Shown here piece after piece: positions 24,800-35,173 of a stretch of 64,000 bases of DNA. Made by a program: the position numbers and the translations under genes. Under the pieces are notes generated by a model that saw nothing but the letters and a program-made list of their open reading frames with translations, did no database searches and was not told where the DNA came from. Position 1 is the stretch's first letter. Every line of letters starts with the position of its first letter. The stretch comes from Syncephalastrum monosporum B8922 (taxonomy: Eukaryota; Mucoromycota; Mucoromycetes; Mucorales; Syncephalastraceae), in contig JNEN01000762.1 of the NCBI GenBank assembly GCA_000697355.1, positions 124,001-188,000 on the forward strand. The letters are read 5' to 3'.

Positions 24800-25350
24800 T
24801 AATAAAAATTTAGCGTGGCACAGGCTTTGTGTGACCAGATGCCAACTCTCATTGATTGCTCTTCGTGGATCGCCAAAGCCAAACGAGGCTAGGCCGAGAT
24901 CGACATGGAATGGGCGGAACGTCAAAAAAAGGAAAATCCTGGACGAATCTGTTCTTTTTTATTTTTGCGTTTGCTCAGGTTGTTGTCTAAAAATAAATAT
25001 AGAGAGACATGCCATGTTTCATACAGACAGACTCATTCAAATGCATCGAATGCATAGGATACAAGAGCATGCACGAAAAGAATACAGCAGAAAGTAAGAA
25101 TAAGGAGGGGAGAAGGCCTAGACAAAGAGGTTAAACCTGCGTCGATCTCTAAAATAAAATGTATGTGTGTTCTGAAGACCTAAAAACGGGATGGCACGTA
25201 TAAATAAAATGAGACCATACGTTCTCTATTTATGCCATTTGCCATTTTACCACTCTCTCGCTCTCTCTCTTTCTCCACCGTCTCGGCTTCCATCGTTTCT
25301 TTTCCTTCTTTTTTCCCTTTCTCTCCTTTCAATAACAAAGCATACACACC
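24800..25350. other. intergenic, promoter of FkbM gene
   Basis: 550 bp without a gene. It includes a TATAAATA element at 25199-25206 and a CT-rich stretch near 25255-25335 leading to the next ATG. Confidence 0.5.
25199..25206 (+). promoter_or_regulatory. TATA-like element before the FkbM gene
   Basis: TATAAATA lies about 145 bp upstream of the ATG at 25351, with a pyrimidine-rich leader between. Confidence 0.45.
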
Positions 25351-27359
25351 ATGATGAAGTCTTGGCTCGCATCCAAGGGTTGGCTTCTTGGGTTGGTCGG
25401 CCTTTTTTTCATTGCCAACTTTTTCTTTTGGACCCACAGCCCACGATATACCTGTGACAAGGATGGCAACTGTCCGCCAGAAGAGAGCTTTGTGAGTATG
25501 ACACTAGCAGCCGCATCTTATAGCCAGACATGGTAACTCATACAACGCACGCAGCATCACGGGAATGAAGGATCCGATGACATGATGGGCGCACCACCAC
25601 CACCACCTCCTCCACCACCGCCGCCGCCCCCGCCGCCGGCCGCCGTGCCCATGCCCCCTCCCCCGCCTCCCCCGCCAGCAGAAGCGCAGCTCGGTGGCGC
25701 GCTTATGCTTCAGCGCCAACCTTACGACCAGCCAAAACCGTACTACCCGAGTATGTGTCCATTCGACACGCGTGTTTACATGTTACATGTTTGTTTGCTC
25801 ATCCTTCGCTTGTGTTTTTCTGTTTTTCTGCAGACGCCCACACCGCCTCTTGCAAGGATCTCGACACCCTCTCTCCTACGGCTGACAAGGCCACCATGCA
25901 CCTCGCCGACGGGGGTAACAGCCTTGTCTTTGCCAGACCCGACCTGCCTTGGAACGTCGGTGTGGTAAGTTCAACCCAACTCTCAAGGAGCGGCTGTCCC
26001 TAGGTTTCGGGAAATACAGGGTGACCCTCATACTGACACCGTGTATGAACTAGATCAACACCAAGCCGGATGTATTTATTGTTTCCGAAGGTCACTTGCC
26101 TGATATCAACAACCACTATGCACGCGAGCATCGCATCTACACGCTGATGAAGTGGATCCTGCGCGTCTACCGCCGGGATCCCGAGCGCCAGGACCCTCTG
26201 TTAATGGTCGATGCAGGTAATACTTGTGGTGTCATGGGAATAACAAAAGGCTGATCGAGTACCGCTTAAAAGGATCCAACCACGGTCTATTTTCGATGGT
26301 GGCGGGAGCCAGTGGCGCCCACGCTATTGCTTTTGAGCCTCAGACCCACCTGCGCAGTAAGTAATGATTTTTTTTTGCCAATAATTGTCCCCCCCCCCTT
26401 CTTTACCCCATTCTATGATGATCATGATCATGGCACTCACACACGCATATAACTCCGCTTGAACAGGCGTGATTACCTTGGGCGCGCGTCTAAACCAAAT
26501 CTCGAATCGTCTGCGCGTGCTGCCCTTTGCCGTGCTCGACAAATTCCGCAAGGTGTCCATGTCCAAGGTTGCCCTGGGTGACGGTGGTGTCGGCTTTTTG
26601 GACTATGCCACCAAGGACTCGATCGTGCAGACCCAGACCATTCGTCTCGACCACATCCCGTCCTTTGCCACCCTCTTTGAAAAGACCAACAAGACCATGT
26701 ACAGCAGCCTGTCCGAGATCGACCCGACCTATGCACACGCTGTCGAGGCCGCCACCACGAACCCCAAGCCCCAACCCGCCGATCCCAAGCTCCTCTTGCG
26801 ACAACCCATCCACTTTTTAAAGATCGACGTCGAAGGCTTCGAGCTCCAGGCCCTCGATTCCGCCACGAACCTCTTCAAGGCCGGCCTCGTCGAGCACGCC
26901 GTCCTGGAATTCGGCCCGCCCGATCGCTGGGACGTCACACTCGAGAATGCGCAGAATATTGAACTCGCGGCAAAACGGAAGCAAACCATCGCCCACGCCA
27001 AGCGCGTCCTCCACCGCGCCACGGCCGAGTGGGACATGGACCTCTATCTCCTGCCCGCCATGGGCTGGGAAAAGACCGTCCAGTGGATGCTCGCGCGCGA
27101 CATTACCTACAACGACAAGCCCGATACCAACCAGGTCGTCCATAAACTCAAGGCCTGGGACTTTGATGGCATGCCCAAGGAAGGTGATGAATTCGAAATG
27201 GAGCTCGAGGTCAAGGACAACATCGTCACTGAATGCATCCCCCTCCCCGAAGATATCATTGACGCCTTCATGGACGACCTTCAGGACATTGGTGAGATGT
27301 ATGTCTGGTTCGTCAAACGTGACAGCAACCCAGCCATCATGAGCAAGTTGGAACTGTGA
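25351..27359 (+). CDS. membrane-anchored FkbM-type methyltransferase
   Basis: A protein of about 535 residues from exons 25351-25491, 25555-25750, 25834-25964, 26054-26216, 26273-26356, 26467-27359. A short basic N-terminus and one hydrophobic helix (about 10-28, LLGLVGLFFIANFFFW) give a type II signal anchor, so the catalytic part should face the Golgi or ER lumen. A stalk follows with an uninterrupted run of about 15 prolines and a second Pro-rich block. The SAM-binding start is MVDAGSNHGLFSMVAG (about 207-222) followed by AIAFEPQ, then FLKIDVEGFELQAL, the hallmark of the FkbM methyltransferase family. Known members O-methylate sugars, polyketides or other small molecules. A lumenal position suggests methylation of glycans, which is inference. 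Duplicate ATG codons open the frame. Confidence 0.85.
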
Positions 27360-27475
27360 ATTATGTAATTCTATATAAGTGTTAAGAGTTGTTTCTGGTT
27401 TCTTTCTCTCTTTTTTTCATACATAATAGAACTTTTTGAAAAAAAAAAAAAATAGTGTAAAAAGTTCATCCTTAT

Positions 27476-30344
27476 TTATGCCTTGTCTAGTATTTCTTGA
27501 GGGAGCGTGAGTCAGTCATATACGTATGTGCTACTTTGATAATTTATCTCTGTCTTACCAAATGGGCGCACCACCTCGTACAAGTCCTTGTAGGGCTCGA
27601 ATCCATTCATGTCGATGAACAGACTTGATAGCTATCATCCGTAATCAGAATGAGTATTACACTTGTGCGGAGATCTTGGTGTTGCTTTACCTCTTGCCCC
27701 AGGCACCGCACGTCCAGCAGGATCTGGAGTCGGATCTTGTCCTCGTCTGACATGGCCTCTTTGCCCGTCGACCCGCTTGGCACGTTGCGTGCCTTCTTGC
27801 CCTTTTTCAGCTTTTTGAGCGAGTCCTCGGTTTTGCGCAAGTTGGTCAGCAGCTCACTGATGACTGAAGTGTACCTAATGAAGAAGCGTCAAACACGAAA
27901 TTCAAATTTTTTCTTCTTTTCTGTTATACCGGCTGATGACCGTGTTGGCGACCGCGCGGGACCAATCCACCTTGGTCTCGGGTCGAATCCAGGCTGCGTG
28001 CTCCGCCAAAAAGGATTTGAACGGCTTGAACAAGGTGGGTATAAAGTGCGAGGCTTCCGAAGGCGGCGGCTTGTTGGTGTGTCGATACTGACTCGTGATG
28101 CTTCGCACGAGCTTGAGCGCTTCCATGCATTGTCGGCTCGCGGCTTGTGTGAGCTTGTCGTGGATGCTCGTTTGGGCGGACCGCTCAATGTCACTCAGGA
28201 GCGTATCCATGCTATCTGTAAGGTCGAAACTTATTAAAAGAAGTGGAAAACTTTGGAGACACACACACACACACACACAACTTGCCTCGAATCGTGGTCA
28301 GGTCCTGGGTCACTTCGGGCATCTTGGGTATAATGACGCGTGTCATGCGGTCTTTTGTCTAGTCGCACATTCAGCATACACACGCACACACACCGTAAAT
28401 ATCTTAGGGCAAGTACCTCCACCACCAGGGTTTCGACATCGTGACACAGGATCACCAGCTGGAACAGCGTCTTGCTATCGGCAGAGACCTGAATCCAAGC
28501 TCAGTTCATGGAGCTTCTAACGTCTCTCTCTTCCTGCCACGTACCTGCTCCGGGTTGGATGACTTGTCAATGTCAACAAGGATGCTCGCTACCCACAGGT
28601 GATACCGCTTCAACAACTGCAAGGTAAGCTTCCAAAAGCGGTGGGCCAAGCCATAGAGGTAGACATGATCGGACCAGCACTGGACGATGGCATTCGAGAC
28701 CGCCCTGCTGCCAGGTAAAGCCAGCGCATCCTGGGCCGGTTCGGTTTCCATGTTCACACTCGCCTTGGGATCACTGAGCAAATCTTCGACAGGGTTTACC
28801 ATCTCACGGAAACGCAGCTGGAAGTAGACCGGCAGCTGCCAGCGCTTCATGAACTCGGTATAGCTCGGATGGCTGCGCAGGTAGAGAAGCGACTTGCGGG
28901 ACGGGCACAAGGCCTCCACGCCCGAGACGAACGAAACCGAGGACGTATAGTTCTAAATTTTGCTTCAATATATTTCCCCTTGTACGTTGACTCTGGTTTC
29001 TCTTCCTTTTTTTTTTTTACCTTGTGAAATGTACTTGTCTGACCTGAAGCATAAATGCTGCTGCCATCGCGCGTCATACAATCCACAAACTCGGTCCAAA
29101 ACGAATTCACGAGCATTTCGTAGGCCGTTCCGCGGAGTGATTTTTGGGTGATGTCCAGGATGGGTTGAAGGTCGTTGGACGCAAACGAGAGAAGTTTTCC
29201 GTACAGTGTCGTGAGCGGTTCGGTCCGCGCCTCGGTTGCCTTGCGGGTGATCGTCTTGGCCATAAAGGGCCGCACAAACTGCTCGCGGACCAGCCATTCG
29301 GCGACCTGGGTCTGGTCGATCAGCGCATAGGTTCGCAAACACTGGGTGAGCGACTGCTTTGTCGTGTGATGCAGCTTGCCCGTCTGCATTTGCTGGAGCG
29401 CGCTCGTCAGGGTCTTGGACAGCTTGTTCTGGAGGGTGTCTTTGATACGTGTGATGCGCTAAGCAGCAGGGCCAGTGAATTTTCCTCCTTGTGCATCCTG
29501 TCTATGGACTTACCCACTCGTTCTCGGCCATGAACGGCATATTCTTGGCACGGCCGACCAAATGCTGCATCTGATTGAATTCGATGGCGACCCGCTCGAT
29601 CTGCTTGCCCAGGCTGTCCTCTGTTGTTGCTTCGCTTTCGGTCTCAGTTTGGGTTTGGGTTTGGGTTGTGGTGCGCTTGTCCGTGTTGATTTCGAGGAGA
29701 TCCTCCACTTTGCTCACCGAGTCATGGATATTCAGCAGCAGTTTAAGCGTGGCCTACACACGCAGACATAGGTTGAGTATGTGTCGTAAGGTATCTTTCC
29801 ATTTGGCCACGCTTACCTTTTTCTCGCGGACCTGAGCGCGGTAGGCCAGCTGCCGTTCCAATTTATCAATGACATCTTGAAAATGGGAACGCACAGACTA
29901 GAAGAGTCATTAGATAGCATCAGTGCATCTCTCTTTCAGCATAAACCCAGTCTCTTCCTGTTATATAGCATATTTTGTTACCTGAACTTCCACTTCCATA
30001 CGCGTCAAAGGACGAGACAGGTCGTGAATGGCAACGTCGACGCCTTTGAGATTGGTGGAGAGGTTGATGAAGTCCTGGTAGTCACGGTTGATGAGTTCGA
30101 CGAGCTCCGTTTTCAGGAGCTTCAGGTGGCGATTCAAGTCGACTTTCAGCCGCTCGAGTCCTAGATGGCGCCGCGTCGACAGAAACCGATCGGGATCAAA
30201 GTCGGGTGCGGTGAATGCCTTGCGATCGACCGCCTGTTCTGACAAAGGCTCCAGCCCGGCCCCAAATACATCGTCGACTTCGCTGTCGTCGCCGAAACTA
30301 AACACTTGTTTCTTTCGTCGTGAATTGCTTCGGGTCACTGCCAT
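27476..30344 (-). CDS. COG2: conserved oligomeric Golgi complex subunit 2
   Basis: COG2-like tethering subunit of about 745 residues from eleven exons: 30344-29982, 29897-29817, 29753-29514, 29458-29021, 28952-28545, 28488-28417, 28358-28286, 28215-27930, 27874-27691, 27631-27559, 27495-27476. The N-terminus carries the diagnostic run FDPDRFLSTRRHLGLERL, then ELINRDYQDFINLSTNLKG, and continues into a coiled coil typical of COG lobe A. The C-terminus has FEPYKDLYEVVRPF as in other COG2 proteins. COG tethers retrograde vesicles at the Golgi and supports glycosylation. The intron after exon 7 uses a GC donor (GCAAGT) and holds an AC repeat. The final exon of 20 nt gives the last residues and is less certain. 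Confidence 0.92.
28259..28278. repeat. AC dinucleotide repeat in a COG2 intron
   Basis: About ten AC units inside the GC-AG intron of COG2. Confidence 0.9.
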
Positions 30345-31310
30345 ATATGCTGTGGAAAGGAAGCCTCTAGGGCGCGCGCTCGCATTTGGATAGCCTCTGG
30401 TTCTCGCCTAAATTCGTAAAGTCCGCACAGCGTCTGTCTGCTGCTGTATGGGCACACCAAAACCACCTCAATCTCACTATATACAGAGCCCGCTCTACAA
30501 GTGGATGGTCGACACGTCGCTATTTCGGCAAGTCGACCCCACCCGAAGAGTAACGAGCGTGATTGACCTATCGAGCAGGCATTGTACTCAGCAGATCGCA
30601 TGGCTTAGAGGATGTCACGAGTGAATAGCGCAGAAGAAGGACCTGTCGAGTAAACCCAACAGGATAATTTGCCCGATAGAATTTGGGGACTCTATATTTG
30701 CAAAAAAGAGTACAAGATGGGGGAGACTTTGAAGAACTATTTATGTAGGCCAACTTGTTTCGAATACGTATGCATAGACCAAACATCGTCGATCTATCCT
30801 TACAAATAGTCATTCTCCCGCCTAGGTGAATCCTGTTGTGGCCATGCTCTAGCCTCTGCTATGTCACAAGGGCACAAGGCTGCCAGCTTATGTTCATGAT
30901 GTGCACAGCACAGTGATGCGTGGTTATCACACGGCGCGTGTAACACGCATGGATATATACTCCTGAATCTTCCTCGTATCCTATCTTGGTCCACAGTCCA
31001 GAAAGAGAACAAGCGCAGACATGCTTCCCTCATCACCACGTTTACTTCGTGACAAGAGTATGAGCGGTTCGCACAAGACCAACTTTATAACAAAGGAAGG
31101 CGCTTTCATCCAGTGACTTCGAGCGACATTGGGCGAACAGATTACCAGAAGATACCATTTACCCAATGGAACTAACTGCACGCAGCACGGATTCCATATA
31201 AACATGAGCAGGGGACTCTGCATATTCGCTTGCATTGCTATTTAAAATTCCGGCATAAACAGAAACGCGTCTCTTCCTTTTTTTTCTCTCTCTCTCTCTT
31301 CATCTCCAGA
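30345..31310. other. divergent promoter region COG2/COX9
   Basis: About 970 bp with no supported gene. The CT-rich end (31272-31300) is the probable COX9 leader. Confidence 0.5.
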
Positions 31311-31481
31311 ATGATTCAACCCATCGTTGGCAAGTTCCGCAGAGCTCTTGTACGCGACATTGCCATTGCACTGACTCTCGGCGCTGTTGCCGGAACCACC
31401 TATTGGCGCGCCTGGCACATTCCCAACGTCCGCGCCCGCGACGCTTATTACGCCAAGCTGGAAGCGAACAAGTCCAAGTAA
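31311..31481 (+). CDS. COX9: cytochrome c oxidase subunit 7A, yeast Cox9 type
   Basis: Intronless gene for a 56-residue protein, close to the 59 of yeast Cox9. It has the family pattern: a short basic N-terminus (MIQPIVGKFRRALVRDI), one transmembrane helix (about 15-33, IAIALTLGAVAGTTYWRAW), and a polar C-terminal tail with RARDAYYAKLEA like the 'KRE.FYAEL' of yeast. The subunit sits in the inner mitochondrial membrane as part of complex IV and is nuclear-encoded without a cleaved presequence. The frame is too short to trust on length alone, but the match across the whole protein is good. A CT-rich leader precedes the ATG. Confidence 0.88.
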   Translation: MIQPIVGKFRRALVRDIAIALTLGAVAGTTYWRAWHIPNVRARDAYYAKLEANKSK

Positions 31482-31562
31482 AAAAGAGCAAGCACGTCTC
31501 GTTACAGTTCTACAGACCTATACAGATACATGAAAAAAAATACATTGACAGCTACATGGGAG

Positions 31563-33024
31563 CTATCGGAGGGTGACAGCAAATTCCTTCTCCACCACGT
31601 CGCGGACTCGATCTTGAATTGCATTAATCTCTTCGTGTGTAACGTTTCTGTCAAATAAAAAAGAAAACGAATGTTGTTGTCAGCCCCTACACAAAAAGAA
31701 GCATGTCACAGATATTTACCTATCCATGGAACGGTACAGAATGCGGTAGCATAAGCTTCGCTTTTGGGTCTTGGGATGGACAAAGTCATCAATCTGGGAA
31801 AAGACATGCCGTCAGTTGGGAAAAACAAAGAGCCAAGATCAGACTGTGCACCGCTTACCAATTTCACATTTTCAACGATATCGCCCGCAACATCGCGCAC
31901 CAATTCGCAAAAGTTGTTTTCTTGCCACTCGTTTTCAGGCAGCCAGAAGGAGATGTCCTTGATGCAAGGAGGATATTTGGAGAAGGCCTTGAACTTTTGG
32001 ATGTGGCCCGGCGTGAACTGGGACAGGAAACGCTCGTCTTGGGACCAGAACAGGCGGATATCGGGGATGCCAAACAAAACCATGGCCAAACGCTCGAGAC
32101 CGAGACCAAAGGCCCATCCAATCTTGTCAGGCAGGCCTGCCTGGTTCAGCAGCTCCTGTCGGACGACACCGCAGCCAAGCACCTCGAGCCATTCGCCCTT
32201 GTACTTGATCTCCACCTCGTAGCTCGGGCTCGTGAAAGGGAAGTAAGCCTGGATCCAGCGCACCTCCAGGTCAGGCTCATCTGCAAACAGCTTGCGCAGC
32301 ATGGCATTGAGGGAGTATTTGAGGTGGGCGGCGACAGGCTCGACCATGTCTTGGGTGTGGCATGGCTGCACAGGGTTCTCGTCCGAGAAGACCGTGTCGT
32401 CCACCACGCGCACGTTGGGTGCGTCCTTGTGCGTCATTTCGTCCTTGATTTGCTTGGCGACGGTCGCCTGGTCGAAATACGCAAATCCTTCCATCTGGTG
32501 GAACACGGGATAATGCGACGCATCAATCTCGTCTCGTCGGTAGACGTCGCCTGTGATCAAGAAACGCTCGTGCCCGGACTGCATGCCGTAATGCTGGTGT
32601 GCCGAAGTGTGTGCGCGCAGCAGGGTCGATTCGTTGAAGTAGTAGTTGTCCGACCGTGACCGGCTGGGGTGGTCCGAAGGAATGAGGAGGTCGTCAAAGT
32701 TCTGTCGGGTAGACACGATCGGTGACAGATCGTTAAACGTCTTGAACCCCGTGAAATGCGACTCAATGAGCTGACGAATAATAGAAATAGGATGCTGAGG
32801 CTGAAGGTGCAAGTTGCGATTCATCCGCGAGAGGACCGTGGGGGACACGTTTGTCTGCGCGTCGCGAGGTATGCTTTGTCCGTTGACCCTGGTCTCGGTC
32901 TCCGTTATTTCATAGGCTACCCGGCCTCAGTGTCAGAAACGTCATTCCAACTCTAAAAAAGCCCAGACTTACGGTTCGCAGGCGAGGAATAAAAGCGGGA
33001 TACGACCGACAGTCGGCATGACAT
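31563..33024 (-). CDS. MSF1: mitochondrial phenylalanyl-tRNA synthetase
   Basis: Monomeric mitochondrial PheRS of about 422 residues from exons 33024-32973, 32916-31859, 31793-31720, 31647-31563. The first 18 residues (MSCRLSVVSRFYSSPAN) form an amphipathic basic presequence for mitochondrial import. The class II core shows HPISIIRQLIE, the motif 2 region RRDEIDASHYPVFHQMEGF and motif 3 GWAFGLGLERLAMVLFGI. The C-terminal part, FSKYPPCIKDISFWLP onward, is the FDX-ACB anticodon-binding domain. It charges mitochondrial tRNA-Phe. The large exon 2 overlaps a long open frame on the other strand, which is only a shadow. The start is head to head with the aldolase gene, 235 bp between ATGs. Confidence 0.95.
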
Positions 33025-33259
33025 GGGCAGTGGCCGGTGGACGGCTCGGACTGTACGCAGTAACAGCATGTCAAAATGGTTGTCTGTAGAAAACAGGTAC
33101 AAAGCGCCGGGGCCAGAAAAAAAAGGCAAAAATCTCTTTGCGGCGTTCCAACCTTGCCTGCAATACACAAGACCTCCGGGTTCTTTCCCGCGGTCGTCCA
33201 CCTTCTTTTCTTCGTCCCGAATCCGCTTCTTCTCTTTCTCACCACCGCGATCGTCCGCC

Positions 33260-34059
33260 ATGACCAGAATCAACCCTCAGACTATCACCTACAGCCAGCT
33301 GGCTGGAGTGTTTGACCATGCTATTCTGAAGCCTGAGCAGACCCCCGAGGACGTCGAGCAGGGCTGCCGCCTTGCGCTCAAGTACGAAGCCAAGTCCGTC
33401 TGTGTCAAGCCTTGCGACGTGCGCCAGGCGGCTGAGATCCTCAAGGGCTCGCCTGTTCTCGTTGGCACCGTCATCTCCTTCCCGCATGGAAACTCGCCTG
33501 CTGCTGTCAAGCTGACCGAGGCGCTGCACGCTGTCGAGGACGGTGCGATCGAGCTGGACGTGGTCATGAATATCGGTCACTTCAAGTCGGGCCAATACGA
33601 CGCGTGCACAGACGAGCTCAAGCAGATCATCACGGCCTGCAAGGCAAAGAACCCGGCCGTCGTCTTCAAGATCATCTTTGAGACCGCCTACCTTACCAAG
33701 GATGAAATCGTCCAGGCTTGCAAGATCACCGAGGCGGCTGGTGCTGAGTTTGTCAAGGTAACCTAACCCGCGCAATATAGACCCTATCCTTGTATCACAC
33801 CACACCGTTCCACTCACTCTCTTCCTCCTTACCCTACCCTGCATGACAGACATCGACGGGATTTGCCTCGGCCGGTGCCACTTATGACAACATTGAACTC
33901 ATGCGCGCTTCCGTCCCTGATCATATGGAAGTCAAGGCCTCTGGCGGTATCAAGACCCTGGATCAGGTACTGCAATTCTTGGAAAAGGGCGCTACGCGTT
34001 GCGGCTCTTCTTCCACGGATAAGATTCTTGAGGAATTCAAGGCTCGCCAGACCCAATAA
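33260..34059 (+). CDS. deoC: deoxyribose-phosphate aldolase
   Basis: A protein of about 235 residues from exons 33260-33757 and 33850-34059. DeoC-family marks are SVCVKPCDV, GTVISFPHGN, the acidic strand AIELDVVMNIG, then VFKIIFETAYLT with the Schiff-base lysine, and VKASGGIKTLDQ with the second catalytic lysine near the end. It cleaves 2-deoxyribose 5-phosphate to acetaldehyde and glyceraldehyde 3-phosphate, letting cells use deoxynucleosides as carbon. It is usually cytosolic; I see no targeting peptide from the ATG chosen, and that ATG begins the conserved part directly. The single intron falls just before STGFASAGAT, another conserved block. The size is normal for the family. Confidence 0.95.
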
Positions 34060-35012
34060 AGTCTTTACCACCTTGTACATAAGTCATCATACGCGTGATT
34101 ACCTGATGTTGTATGTTTTAGGAGTATTTTCGGTGGCTGAATGGCAGGACGCATAAATGTCATATTCCATTTAAGTCTTCGTGATTGCTACAGGGCATAG
34201 AAGGGCTAATATACATGATGGTGAGGATCATCAAATCGAAAGTGGTTGGCGACTCGTTTGTATATAACTAGCTATCTCGCGTTGTCTGGACAAGTGCCAA
34301 GCGGTCATTTACATGTGTTGGACCGCGAAGTATATTATTCACCATTGCCCCCCTAGGGCTAGCTTCCTTGATACTCGCAACACTGCCACTTATTCATACC
34401 AAACCTCCACCAACTTTACTTTTTGGAGCTATGACCATCTACCCTTCCTCCGCAATACCATGCCTTGCTGGGCGCATTGCCTTTACTTGTGTTTTTTCTG
34501 TCTTCTGCTTTTTCCTTTCTTTACCCGTAGTCATAAGTCACATCAGCTCTGCTTATGCTCTAGTAACGATTACGGCTTCTATTAAATACTTGCCTAGTTT
34601 GCCCGCTGTTCAGGACGCGGGCCCAGCCCATCAGGAATATGATTGGACAAGAGCACCAGCGCTCGCAGCAGAAGCATTGAGGATTTCGGAGTTTCCATAA
34701 AAGGTAAACGACAACTATCAAAAAACCTCGTTTTCTCACCTTTTTATAGTCGGAATCGAATTTTAAAAGCATTTCCAAAATGCTATTTTCTGTATCAACA
34801 TATCATATTAATTTGCGGGGTGGTTTTGTTAACTTTCCATTAAGGCCATTTATATCTATAAAAGCTGCATGTACCAATAGGAAAAAAATTTACAAGTAAT
34901 TTGATATAGTTTTAGATGTTGGCTACTTATGAAAAAGTGGGAGCAAAATGCGTCAAAAGTGGTACTTTTGAGGGCAAAACCCACAATTTTGCGTAATTAC
35001 AAAAAAAAAGTG
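34060..35012. other. intergenic, upstream region of U6
   Basis: No protein gene is seen. The last 120 bp contain an 8-bp inverted repeat (34953-34971) upstream of the U6 TATA box. The sequence from about 34740 on is distinctly AT-rich. Confidence 0.55.
34953..34971. promoter_or_regulatory. inverted repeat upstream of U6
   Basis: TCAAAAGT and ACTTTTGA are perfect inverted arms with a 3-nt spacer, about 75-90 bp before the U6 5' end and 42 bp before its TATA box. Position and symmetry fit a proximal binding site for the pol III machinery or an activator, but this is inference. Confidence 0.35.
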
Positions 35013-35020
35013 TATATAAA
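35013..35020 (+). promoter_or_regulatory. TATA box of U6 snRNA gene
   Basis: TATATAAA lies 25-32 bp upstream of the inferred U6 start, the usual place for a pol III TATA element in fungal U6 genes. Confidence 0.8.
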
Positions 35021-35044
35021 GAGGCTGATCCAAAAAGGCAAAAT

Positions 35045-35076
35045 TGACATGGTCTTCGGACCCTCTGTCATCTACA

Positions 35077-35107
<31 letters not shown>

Positions 35108-35168
35108 GGCCCCTGCACAAGGATGACACTAATACTTCTGAGTTGGATCGCACTTCGGTGCACATTTT
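35045..35168 (+). ncRNA. U6: U6 spliceosomal snRNA
   Basis: The core is unmistakable: ATTGGAACGATACAGAGA (with the ACAGAGA box that pairs with the 5' splice site), then AGATTAGCATGGCCCC (AGC triad) and CTGCACAAGGATGACAC, the internal stem-loop. It begins with a 5' hairpin, TGACA, GGTC, loop TTCG, GACC, TGTCA (35045-35070). The 3' part after the internal stem-loop differs from animal and yeast U6 and ends with a second UUCG hairpin, GCAC-TTCG-GTGC, just before the T run. There is no intron in the core. A TATA box 25-32 bp upstream and the T9 terminator fit pol III transcription. The exact 5' end is inferred from hairpin and TATA spacing. Confidence 0.97.
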
Positions 35169-35173
35169 TTTTT
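35165..35173 (+). terminator. pol III terminator of U6
   Basis: A run of nine T follows the 3' hairpin of the U6 RNA. It is the first T run of four or more after the U6 core, so it should end the transcript. Confidence 0.85.

Noticed and set aside
31703..32659. A 318-codon open frame on the plus strand
   Set aside because: It lies opposite exon 2 of mitochondrial PheRS, whose motifs fit the minus strand along its whole length; the plus frame is a shadow of codon bias.
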